Below the pieces are notes generated by a model. The model made no database searches, had not been told where the DNA came from, and saw only the letters and a program-made list of their open reading frames with translations. Positions 15,824 through 22,756 of a stretch of DNA of 33,949 nucleotides are shown in pieces (positions within the stretch are counted from its first letter, which is position 1; each line of letters opens with the position of its first letter). Source of the DNA: Candidatus Krumholzibacteriota bacterium (GTDB lineage Bacteria > Krumholzibacteriota > Krumholzibacteriia > JAJRXK01); NCBI GenBank assembly GCA_024276305.1, contig JAJRXK010000063.1:1-33949 (forward strand), in the 5' to 3' direction. The translations under genes were made by a program, and so were the position numbers.

Positions 15824-16957
15824 ATGTCTTTGGAATGGATTCCCCGCGACGACAGTCTCAAGAATCACCAACTCTTTGGAGACGCCCACTTCGGATCCGA
15901 AGCTCCATGCACGGTCTATGAGAAGCGCCCCCTCACCGATCCGGAGGGCAAGGTGATCGAGGGCCTCTACACCGCGTGGGTCACCTTGAACAATCCCGAT
16001 CAGTTCAATTCCTACACGACGGAGATGGCCAAGGGAGTCACTGCGGGATTCCAGGCCGCATCGAGTGACCGTAGCGTTGTCGCAGTCGTGTTCACCGCGG
16101 TAGGCACGCGGTCCTTCTGCACTGGGGGCAATACGAAGGAGTACGCAGAGTACTACGCTCGGAGGAACAACGAGTACGGCGAGTACATGGACATCTTCAA
16201 TGGGATGGTCGATGGGATTCTCAATTGCAAGAAACCAACGATCTGTCGCGTGAATGGTATGCGCGTGGCCGGAGGCCAAGAGATCGGGATGGCTTGCGAT
16301 TTCACTCTGGCTTCGGACCTCGCCATTTTCGGTCAGGCCGGTCCCAAGCACGGTTCGGCTCCCGATGGCGGATCCACGGACTTCCTACCGTGGATGCTCA
16401 GCCTCGAGGATGCGATGTGGAACTGTGTGTCCTGTGAGATGTGGAGTGCTCACAAGATGAAGGTCAAAGGTCTGATCACCGCCGTACGCAAAGCTCTGAA
16501 AATCGACGGCGAGTTCGTACCCAATCCCCTGGTGATCACCGATCGCTACGTGGACGACGGAGAAGTCGTGTACGGGGAGTTCAAGACCGGGAACGAGGCG
16601 AAGGAAGCGAAGGCGCGGCTGAAGAGTGGCGAGATCGATCTGTCGCTTCTCGATGAAGAGGTGGATCGAGTCGTTTGGCGGCTCACCAACCTCTTTCCCG
16701 GATGTCTGATGAAGTCCATCGACGGCATTCGCGCCAAGAAGAAGTTCTTCTGGGACATGATGAAGTTGCCCAATCGCCACTGGTTGGCGGCGAATATGGG
16801 CAATGAAGCGTTTCTCGGCTTCACGGCCTTCAATACCCGTAAGCTCACCGGGACCGACACCATCGATTTCGTCCGCTATCGGCAGCTCATTGCAGAGGGG
16901 CGGGCGATGACTGACGAGGTCTTCGCCGAAGTCCTGGGTCGGCCCCAGTCGGACTGA
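15824..16957 (+). CDS. oah: 6-oxocyclohex-1-ene-1-carbonyl-CoA hydrolase (ring opening)
   Basis: The 377-residue protein is the characteristic Oah/BamA ring-opening hydrolase, a long member of the crotonase family. Recognisable blocks are the start LEWIPRDDSLKNHxLFG, WVTLNNPDQFNSYTTEM, SFCTGGNTKEYAEYYA, GMRVAGGQEIGMACDF and GPKHGSAPDGGSTDFLP. It hydrates and hydrolytically opens 6-oxocyclohex-1-ene-1-carbonyl-CoA to 3-hydroxypimelyl-CoA, the committed step out of the ring in both class I and class II benzoyl-CoA pathways, which makes it the best marker gene for anaerobic aromatic degradation. The ATG at 15824 has CAGGAG seven bases upstream. The gene lies between the thiolase and bcrC; the oah-bcrC-bcrB-bcrA-bcrD order equals that described for Thauera. 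A 183-base gap with its own promoter signals separates it from bcrC. Confidence 0.95.
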   Translation: MSLEWIPRDDSLKNHQLFGDAHFGSEAPCTVYEKRPLTDPEGKVIEGLYTAWVTLNNPDQFNSYTTEMAKGVTAGFQAASSDRSVVAVVFTAVGTRSFCTGGNTKEYAEYYARRNNEYGEYMDIFNGMVDGILNCKKPTICRVNGMRVAGGQEIGMACDFTLASDLAIFGQAGPKHGSAPDGGSTDFLPWMLSLEDAMWNCVSCEMWSAHKMKVKGLITAVRKALKIDGEFVPNPLVITDRYVDDGEVVYGEFKTGNEAKEAKARLKSGEIDLSLLDEEVDRVVWRLTNLFPGCLMKSIDGIRAKKKFFWDMMKLPNRHWLAANMGNEAFLGFTAFNTRKLTGTDTIDFVRYRQLIAEGRAMTDEVFAEVLGRPQSD

Positions 16958-17035
16958 ATCCTCGGGCCAGGCTCCAGATTTTCACCTTTTGTACTCAGAA
17001 ATATGTGATCCCCGAAGACAAGGATCGGGTCGTGG

Positions 17036-17063
17036 TTGACCTTTTCCGCGGATTGGCTAGGCT
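17036..17063 (+). promoter_or_regulatory. Predicted promoter of bcrCBAD
   Basis: TTGACC (17036-17041) matches the -35 consensus at five of six positions. It is followed after 16 bases by TAGGCT (17058-17063), a weak -10. The same -10 hexamer appears in front of the NfeD-like gene at 22240. Transcription would start near 17070, just before the palindrome at 17076, and leave a leader of about 70 bases before bcrC. The placement is plausible; usage is inferred. Confidence 0.45.
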
Positions 17064-17075
17064 AGTCTCTGATTC

Positions 17076-17095
17076 TATCGAACGTCCGTTCGATA
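17076..17095. promoter_or_regulatory. 20-bp palindromic operator upstream of bcrC
   Basis: TATCGAACG and CGTTCGATA form a perfect 9-bp inverted repeat around a central TC. The right arm merges with a second perfect palindrome, TCGATATCGA (17090-17099), giving three overlapping TCGAW half-sites. The position is about +6 to +26 relative to the predicted start, typical for repression by roadblock. The CGAACG-CGTTCG core and the length suit a TetR-family dimer. The matching regulator is unknown: the TetR gene of this window has a different palindrome in front of it. Confidence 0.6.
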
Positions 17096-17140
17096 TCGAT
17101 CCACAATCCTCACTGGGTGGGGAGATGACGAGGAGGACCG

Positions 17141-18307
17141 GTGGGGCGCGAAAGCATCATCCGGGCAGCGCGGGAGATCTACGACGATCTGGACTTCCAG
17201 AGGGTCCGCGACTGGTTGTCCCAGAAGCCGGGTACGAAGGCCGTGGGCTATCTTCCCGTCTATGCTCCACGGGAGCTGATCCACGCCTGCGGATTGCTTC
17301 CGGTGGGGATTCATGGGGGCGGCGACCGCGTCGAGATCATCAAGGGTGACGCCTTCTACCAATCCTACATCTGTCATTTGCCGCGATCCGTCGTCGAGCT
17401 CGGCCAGTCCGGCCGTTTGGACATGTTGTCGGGGATGCTCTTCCCCTCGACCTGCGACGTGATTCGTAATCTGTCGGGCATGTGGAAGATGCTCTATCCC
17501 GATCAGTACGTCCGCTACATCGACGTTCCCCAGATCGCAACCCCCGAGATCGCGATTCCCTTCTGGGAGGGTGAATTGCGGCACCTGTTGAACGATCTGG
17601 CCAAGTTGTCCGGTCATCATCCCTCGGAAGACGAACTCAGGGCCTCCCTCGGTCTCTACAACGAAGTGCGTGCCGCACTGAGGGAGCTCTACGAGCTGCG
17701 CCGGACTCGCCCCTGGGATGTACCCACCGAAGAACTCTATCTGTTGATGCGGGCTGGCGAATCGATTCCCCCTGAAGACTTCCTGGCCATGATCCAATCG
17801 TATTTTCGAGCGATCGATGACGAGCCGAATCGCCCCCGAGACAATAGCCGGGTGATCGTCGTGGGATCCTTCTGCGAGCAGCCTCCCCTGGGATTGATCA
17901 AGACCATCGAACGAGCAGGGTGCTACGTGGTCGACGATGATTTCCTCATCGGAAATCGCTTTCTGACCGAGGACGTAGAACTGAGCGGGGATCCCCTGAG
18001 CTGCCTGGCCGAAAGCTTTGTTCGCGACGCGGTGGCGACTTCGGTGATCTACGAAGCAGATCCCCACGGAAAGCGAAGCGAAATCAAGGACAAAGTCGAT
18101 GCGGCGGGTGCCGACGGAGTGATCTTCGCGGCGGCAAGCTTTTGCGACCCCGCGCTTCTCGATCGTCCCATGCTTCGAACGGGGGCGGAGGCCCACGACA
18201 TTCCGTGCATTGCCTTCAAGTTCTCGGAGAACAGCGGCCAGTTCCAACAGTTTCGGGAACAGGCGGGAACCTTCTCCGATTCCATCAAGCTCTGGGGAGG
18301 TGCGTGA
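17141..18307 (+). CDS. bcrC: Benzoyl-CoA reductase subunit C (gamma)
   Basis: The 388-residue product matches BcrC/BadD (386 in Thauera) along its full length: YLPVYAPRELIHACG, PVGIHGGGDRVE, KGDAFYQSYICHLPRS, FPSTCDVIRNLSGMWKM and the late FCEQPPLGLIKTIE. With BcrB it forms the substrate-binding half of class I benzoyl-CoA reductase, where cysteine-held [4Fe-4S] clusters donate single electrons to the aromatic ring. The start is GTG at 17141 with AGGAGG (17131-17136) four bases upstream; an ATG at 17125 is out of frame. A long leader with promoter and palindrome precedes it, so this is the first gene of the bcr transcript. The stop overlaps the bcrB start by one base (TGATG). Oxygen-sensitive cytoplasmic enzyme. 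Confidence 0.95.
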   Translation: MGRESIIRAAREIYDDLDFQRVRDWLSQKPGTKAVGYLPVYAPRELIHACGLLPVGIHGGGDRVEIIKGDAFYQSYICHLPRSVVELGQSGRLDMLSGMLFPSTCDVIRNLSGMWKMLYPDQYVRYIDVPQIATPEIAIPFWEGELRHLLNDLAKLSGHHPSEDELRASLGLYNEVRAALRELYELRRTRPWDVPTEELYLLMRAGESIPPEDFLAMIQSYFRAIDDEPNRPRDNSRVIVVGSFCEQPPLGLIKTIERAGCYVVDDDFLIGNRFLTEDVELSGDPLSCLAESFVRDAVATSVIYEADPHGKRSEIKDKVDAAGADGVIFAAASFCDPALLDRPMLRTGAEAHDIPCIAFKFSENSGQFQQFREQAGTFSDSIKLWGGA

Positions 18308-19587
18308 TGGCGGAGACTTCCGCTGCCAAGGATCGCTCGATGATCCTACAGAAGCAGATGATCGCGAATCACTACCGTCAGCTCGAGAATGCTCCCGAGA
18401 CCGGCGATCCCGTGGTCTACACCTTCGTGCCCGGGAACATGAACGAGTTGGTCCGGTCCTTCGGCGCCCTTCCGGTGCTCCCGGAAATCAATGCTCTCCA
18501 ATCGGGGATGCGGCAGAAGAGCGGAGACTACATTGCCGAGGCAGAGCGTGCCGGTCACTCCGAGGATGTCTGCACCTATGTGAAGTGCGACATCGGCATG
18601 ATCAAAGCCGGGAACATCAGTCCAACGGGCACGCGACTTCCCAAACCGGATCTGCTCCTACTGTCCTACACCGGTTGCTACACCTTCATGAAGTGGTTCG
18701 AGCTCCTTCGGGAAGAATACGACTGTCCCACGGTGTTCTTCCACGTCCCCTACCAGGGGGATGGAACGATCGAGGCGGAGCACCGCGATTACATGATGCG
18801 TCAATTGCGGGAGGAAGTGATTCCCGCCCTCGAGAAGGCGACGGGTCGACGATACGACGAAGATCGACTTCGGGAATACCTCACGCTCAGTGCTCAGGCC
18901 GAGGACGATTTGGTCGCGGTGCTGCAGTCCGCGAAGAACCGTCCCAGCCCTATCGACGCCTACTTCGGCGCGGTGTACTACGTCGGCCCGATTTTCTCTT
19001 CCTTCCGAGGCACTCCAGAGGGGGTGGAATACTATCGAGCACTCCGCGAAGAAGTCGAGGCGCGGGTCGCGGCCGGCCAAGGGCCCATGACTCCCGTCGG
19101 CCAGCTCGATGACGAGAAGTATCGGTTAGTGGTCGAAGGCCCTCCCAATTGGACCAGCTTTCGAGAGTTCTGGTCCATGTTTGCGAGCGAAGGCGCGAAC
19201 GTGGTGGCCTCGACCTATACCAAGGTCGGGGGGACCTATGACTTCGGATTTCGTCATGACCCAGAGGATCCTCTCGGGACTCTGGCCGACTACTGCGGTG
19301 GTTGCTACACGAACATCAATCTTCCCGGCCGGGTCGACATGCTGGTCGACTACATCCGAGAATACGAGGCCGACGGGTTTGTCATCAACTCGGTGAAGTC
19401 CTGCAATTCCTTTTCTGCAGGCCAGCTCATGATGCTGCGCGAAGTCGAGAAGCGCGCGGGGGTGCCGGGTGCGTTCATCGAGTCCGATCTCGTGGACCCC
19501 AGGTATTTCTCGGCCGCGAATATCAAGAATCGTCTGGAAAGTTACCTTCAGATGATCGATGCCCGGCGGATGGGGGCATCGGCATGA
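18307..19587 (+). CDS. bcrB: Benzoyl-CoA reductase subunit B (beta)
   Basis: With the ATG at 18307 the protein has 426 residues, close to BcrB/BadE (about 438). Family blocks are FVPGNMNELVRSFGALPVLPE, DVCTYVKCDIGMIKAGN, LSYTGCYTFMKWFE, EGPPNWTSFREFW and INSVKSCNSFSAGQ; the cysteines in these blocks are the expected iron-sulfur ligands. A longer reading frame begins at 18142 but would lie inside bcrC, and the 1-base TGATG overlap with bcrC supports the chosen start. It pairs with BcrC as the reductase module that carries two electrons stepwise to benzoyl-CoA, forming cyclohexa-1,5-diene-1-carbonyl-CoA. The stop overlaps the bcrA start by four bases (ATGA), implying coupled translation and balanced subunit amounts. 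Confidence 0.95.
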   Translation: MAETSAAKDRSMILQKQMIANHYRQLENAPETGDPVVYTFVPGNMNELVRSFGALPVLPEINALQSGMRQKSGDYIAEAERAGHSEDVCTYVKCDIGMIKAGNISPTGTRLPKPDLLLLSYTGCYTFMKWFELLREEYDCPTVFFHVPYQGDGTIEAEHRDYMMRQLREEVIPALEKATGRRYDEDRLREYLTLSAQAEDDLVAVLQSAKNRPSPIDAYFGAVYYVGPIFSSFRGTPEGVEYYRALREEVEARVAAGQGPMTPVGQLDDEKYRLVVEGPPNWTSFREFWSMFASEGANVVASTYTKVGGTYDFGFRHDPEDPLGTLADYCGGCYTNINLPGRVDMLVDYIREYEADGFVINSVKSCNSFSAGQLMMLREVEKRAGVPGAFIESDLVDPRYFSAANIKNRLESYLQMIDARRMGASA

Positions 19588-20858
19588 GGTGCGTCATCGG
19601 GATCGATCTGGGATCGACGACGACCAAGGCGGTGATCCTCGACGAAGACGGAGCGATCATCGGGCGGGGGATCACGAACTCGCGTTCGAACTATGAGCTC
19701 GCTTCGGCGGTTGCCCGGAGCGAGGCCTTCGCCGATGCTCGCTTCCGGCTGGTGGCTCGTGAAGTCCGGGGAGAGCTGGACCAGGCCCTTCTGGGTCGGC
19801 TGGAGAGAGCGTTCCGACTGGAACAGACGCTCGGACAACTCGGCCGATTGCACGAACTCATCGAAGAGGAGATCGAGCGCCGGCAGTACGGAGAACTCGG
19901 TCCTACGGTCCGCGAGGCGGTGGGTTCCATCGTGAAGGCGATCGAACTCGAAGAGCGAGCGCATTTCGGTTCGGAGAATCCTCCGCTTCGTTCCAGCTTC
20001 TTCCGAGATGCCGTGGGTTCTGCCTACAATCGATATGCCGAAGAAATCTCGGACCCCAAGGGCGTGACCTTTGATCTGCTCCTGGGTCTCTACGACAAGT
20101 GCATCATTCGAGTCGAGAACGAGCCCATGGATCTTGGCTTCCAAGAGCTCATCGACAACGCGCTGGACCGCATCGAGAATCCAACGCTGATGGTCGACGC
20201 GGTGCGTGCGGCGGCGAGTACCGAGCTCGACGAAGCATGCATGGTCGGTACGGGCTATGGGAGAGCCACTCTTCCTTTCCCCAAGGAGGCGATTCGCTCG
20301 GAGATCCTTTGCCATGGATTGGGAGCGCATGCCATGTTTCCTGGGACTCGCACCGTTCTCGACATCGGGGGGCAGGATACGAAGGCCATCCAAGTGGATG
20401 ACTCGGGGATCGTGACCAGCTTTCAGATGAACGATCGCTGCGCCGCGGGATGCGGAAGGTACCTGGGGTATATCGCAGACGAAATGAATATGGGATTGCA
20501 CGAACTCGGTCCGATGGCCGAGAAGAGCACCCGATGCGTGAAGATCAACTCCACCTGCACGGTATTCGCAGGAGCAGAGCTGCGCGAGCGGCTGAGCCTC
20601 GGAGAGAGACGGGAGGACATCCTCGCTGGCCTCCATCGGGCAATCATTCTCCGGGCTATGAGTCTGCTCGCGCGGTCCGGAGGCATCGACGACGAGTTCA
20701 CGTTCACGGGAGGCGTAGCCAACAATGAGGCCGCGGTTCACGCACTCCGAGACTTGGTCGACGAGAACTACGGGCAGAAAACCTTGAACATCTCTCCCGA
20801 CAGCATCTACACGGGTGCTCTCGGAGGAGCCCTCTTTGCTCACAGGTTGGCAAGCTGA
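19584..20858 (+). CDS. bcrA: Benzoyl-CoA reductase subunit A (ATPase, alpha)
   Basis: The 424-residue ATPase matches BcrA/BadF. It has phosphate loop 1 GIDLGSTTTKAVI, phosphate loop 2 LDIGGQDTKAI and the adenosine motif FTGGVANNEA. Between the two loops lies the long insertion typical of the alpha subunit of Thauera-type reductase (roughly residues 45-215). C286 (NDRCAAGCGRYLG) and C325 (NSTCTVFAGAE) should hold the [4Fe-4S] cluster shared with BcrD. ATP hydrolysis drives electrons from reduced ferredoxin to the BcrBC module. The ATG at 19584 is favoured by the 4-base overlap with bcrB; the longer in-frame extension lies inside bcrB. The 1-base overlap with bcrD completes the fourfold coupled array. 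No ferredoxin gene is seen nearby. Confidence 0.95.
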   Translation: MRCVIGIDLGSTTTKAVILDEDGAIIGRGITNSRSNYELASAVARSEAFADARFRLVAREVRGELDQALLGRLERAFRLEQTLGQLGRLHELIEEEIERRQYGELGPTVREAVGSIVKAIELEERAHFGSENPPLRSSFFRDAVGSAYNRYAEEISDPKGVTFDLLLGLYDKCIIRVENEPMDLGFQELIDNALDRIENPTLMVDAVRAAASTELDEACMVGTGYGRATLPFPKEAIRSEILCHGLGAHAMFPGTRTVLDIGGQDTKAIQVDDSGIVTSFQMNDRCAAGCGRYLGYIADEMNMGLHELGPMAEKSTRCVKINSTCTVFAGAELRERLSLGERREDILAGLHRAIILRAMSLLARSGGIDDEFTFTGGVANNEAAVHALRDLVDENYGQKTLNISPDSIYTGALGGALFAHRLAS

Positions 20859-21712
20859 TGTGCATCACGGCAGGAATCGATGTCGGCAGTGGCGCTGTGA
20901 AGTGCGTCGTCATGAAATGTCCCGAGAACGGCGCCCCCGAATTGATGGCCGCCCACTCGAGTCGGATTCGGCGACGAGAGGTCGCGAATGTGGTGGATGA
21001 GGCCTGGACCGCGGCAGTGTCGGCCGCAGGAGTGGATGAAGTCGCCTATGTGGCAACCACAGGAGAGGGAGAGGATATCCCCTTCGCCACCGGACACTTC
21101 TACGGAATGACCACTCATGCCCGTGGCGCCTTGCACCTCGATCCGAGTGCTCGGGCAGTTCTCGATGTGGGGGCGCTGCACTCCCGAGCGGTGGCCATGG
21201 ATGAGCACGGAAAAGTTCTGGGCTACAAGATGACGAGTCAGTGTGCTTCGGGTTCTGGGCAATTCCTCGAGAACATCGCACGCTATCTCGGCGTCTCCCA
21301 GTCCGAGGTTGGATCGCTCTCCTTGGCCGCCACGGACCCCGAGAATGTGTCTTCGATCTGCGCGGTCCTCGCAGAAACAGACGTGATCAACATGGTGTCC
21401 CGAGGAATCAACACTCCGGACATCTTGCGCGGGATCCACGAGAGCATGGCCGGGCGTTTCGCTCGGCTACTGCGTTCGCTGGACGTACGCGGAACCGTAT
21501 TCGTCAGCGGAGGCCTCGCTTCGGATGTTGGATTGATGGCCGCACTCGAGGATTCCCTGGCCAAGTCGGCCAGAGGTGGAGCGGTTCCCACCGTGGCGAC
21601 CCACGATCAGGCGATTCACGCGGGGGCCATTGGCGCCGCAATCTGGGGAGCATTTCGTTACCGCAAGTTGGGGAAGGGAGAAGCGGCATGGAAGTCGACG
21701 ATGGAGGTCTGA
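20858..21712 (+). CDS. bcrD: Benzoyl-CoA reductase subunit D (ATPase, delta)
   Basis: This 284-residue protein is very near the 282 residues of Thauera BcrD/BadG. It carries GIDVGSGAVKCVV in loop 1, VLDVGALHSRAV in loop 2 (the family GGQD is GALH, a divergence from the canonical motif) and FVSGGLASDVG in the adenosine motif. Cluster cysteines are C129 (TSQCASGSGQFLE) and C168 (SSICAVLAETD). With BcrA it forms the heterodimeric electron activator. The start overlaps the bcrA stop as TGATG. The 3' end overlaps the next gene by 25 bases in another frame. Loop 2 is unlike that of BcrA and of the single-gene activator at 10195, so the two sites of the heterodimer may not be equivalent. Confidence 0.93.
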   Translation: MCITAGIDVGSGAVKCVVMKCPENGAPELMAAHSSRIRRREVANVVDEAWTAAVSAAGVDEVAYVATTGEGEDIPFATGHFYGMTTHARGALHLDPSARAVLDVGALHSRAVAMDEHGKVLGYKMTSQCASGSGQFLENIARYLGVSQSEVGSLSLAATDPENVSSICAVLAETDVINMVSRGINTPDILRGIHESMAGRFARLLRSLDVRGTVFVSGGLASDVGLMAALEDSLAKSARGGAVPTVATHDQAIHAGAIGAAIWGAFRYRKLGKGEAAWKSTMEV

Positions 21713-22191
21713 ATCTACGAGCGCTCTGCGAGAAGGATCGCGATCGTCTGGTGGCGATCGATGAAGTCGTCAGCGGTCGTCGGCGTGAGGCCTGGTTCGA
21801 GGGTCGACTTCGGCGGGTTCTCGAGGACTCGGACATCCACATTTCTCTGGGCGCGGAGTCGGACGGAATCCTGGTCGGTGCGATTCTGGGCACCGTACAG
21901 TACGGAGAATTCGGGCAGGCGGAGCCCACGGCGATCCTCGATACCCTACTGGTCGACCGGGCCTTCAGTCGCAGGGGGATCGCCTCCGCTCTTCTGACCC
22001 AATTGCTCCAGAATCTGTCGGCGTTGAGGATTCGTCGACTGCGGACTCAGGTCGCATGGGACGAATTGGAACTGATCGCATTCTTCGGCAAGTCTGGATT
22101 CCAACCCGCGGCGAGGATCGTTCTGGAACTCGACGTCGAAGCGGGTTTGCGAGGTGCCCGTGCTCGCGAAGACGGCGAGGTCCAGGGCTGA
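21688..22191 (+). CDS. GNAT-family N-acetyltransferase
   Basis: With the ATG at 21688 the product has 167 residues. The acetyl-CoA binding segment is the stretch LDTLLVDRAFSRRGIASALLTQLL, where RRGIAS is the R-x-x-G-x-A motif of GNAT enzymes, followed by the FFGKSGFQPAAR beta-strand/helix typical of the family end. The gene starts inside bcrD (25-base overlap), so it belongs to the bcr operon. The acceptor is not visible. A GNAT enzyme, BadL, also lies in the aerobically repressed benzoate cluster of Rhodopseudomonas palustris, where it was reported to acetylate aminobenzoates; a similar side-product or regulatory role is an inference from position only. The reading frame extends farther upstream in the database-style longest form, but that part lies wholly within bcrD. 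Confidence 0.82.
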   Translation: MEVDDGGLNLRALCEKDRDRLVAIDEVVSGRRREAWFEGRLRRVLEDSDIHISLGAESDGILVGAILGTVQYGEFGQAEPTAILDTLLVDRAFSRRGIASALLTQLLQNLSALRIRRLRTQVAWDELELIAFFGKSGFQPAARIVLELDVEAGLRGARAREDGEVQG

Positions 22192-22216
22192 GGGGCATGG
22201 GCCGGAGATTCAGATC

Positions 22217-22245
22217 GTGACGGAACCCGGATTCCGAGATAGGCT
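22217..22245 (+). promoter_or_regulatory. Predicted promoter of the NfeD-slipin pair
   Basis: GTGACG (22217-22222) and TAGGCT (22240-22245) are spaced by exactly 17 bases. TAGGCT is also the -10 candidate before bcrC. An 8-bp perfect inverted repeat, CGGATTCC (22228-22235) and GGAATCCG (22261-22268), brackets the -10 region and could be an operator or a weak terminator of the bcr operon; no T-run follows. Moderate to low confidence. Confidence 0.35.
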
Positions 22246-22299
22246 GAATCCCTACTCTCTGGAATCCGTAGTGCTGGTGTCACTGACAGGAGGGTCACT

Positions 22300-22731
22300 A
22301 TGCCCTGGTGGATCTGGATCATACTCGGTGCCGTGCTCCTGGGCGCGGAAATGATCATTGCAGCGGATTTCTACTTGGTCTTCCTCGGAGTGAGCGGTCT
22401 GATCGTGGGATTGGCCTTGCTCGCTGGTCTTTCGGTGCCGGATTGGGCACAGTGGCTCATCTATGCCTCGATCGCGACCATCTTGTTGGTGACCTACAGA
22501 TCCAGACTCAAGGCCTATCTCTCACGGCCGGACCAGGAACTCGACCGCGAGATCATCGACGAAGTGGGAGTTGTGACCGGAGACATTGCGATCGGGGAGA
22601 GTGGAAGCATCGAACTTCGAGGAACGACGTGGTCGGTCCGGAACGTCGGAGAGACGGAACTCAAGGCCGGAGATCGCGCGAAGGTGGTTGCAAAAGAGGG
22701 TTTGGTGCTGCAAGTCCGCAGCGATCACTGA
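22300..22731 (+). CDS. NfeD-like membrane protein
   Basis: A 143-residue protein of the short NfeD type. It begins MPWWIWIILGAVLLGAEM, followed by two further hydrophobic helices up to about residue 68, then a C-terminal OB-fold domain (GVVTGDIAIGESGSIELRG, ending AKVVAKEGLVLQV). NfeD proteins are membrane partners of stomatin/flotillin-like SPFH proteins and help shape membrane microdomains; long forms carry a serine protease, which is absent here. AGGAGG (22288-22293) lies six bases before the ATG. The slipin gene follows after 25 bases, the classic pairing. There is no evident functional link to the benzoyl-CoA genes upstream, 108 bases away. Confidence 0.88.
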   Translation: MPWWIWIILGAVLLGAEMIIAADFYLVFLGVSGLIVGLALLAGLSVPDWAQWLIYASIATILLVTYRSRLKAYLSRPDQELDREIIDEVGVVTGDIAIGESGSIELRGTTWSVRNVGETELKAGDRAKVVAKEGLVLQVRSDH

Positions 22732-22756
22732 AGAACCCAACGGAACGGGAGCGTCC

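Noticed and set aside
16958-17030. Possible intrinsic terminator after oah (runs of T near 16978-16991)
   Set aside because: The T-runs are not preceded by a stable stem, so no terminator is called.
17005-17349. 114-residue plus-strand frame starting before bcrC
   Set aside because: Overlaps the bcr promoter, the palindrome and the start of bcrC in another frame; no ribosome-binding site or family motif.
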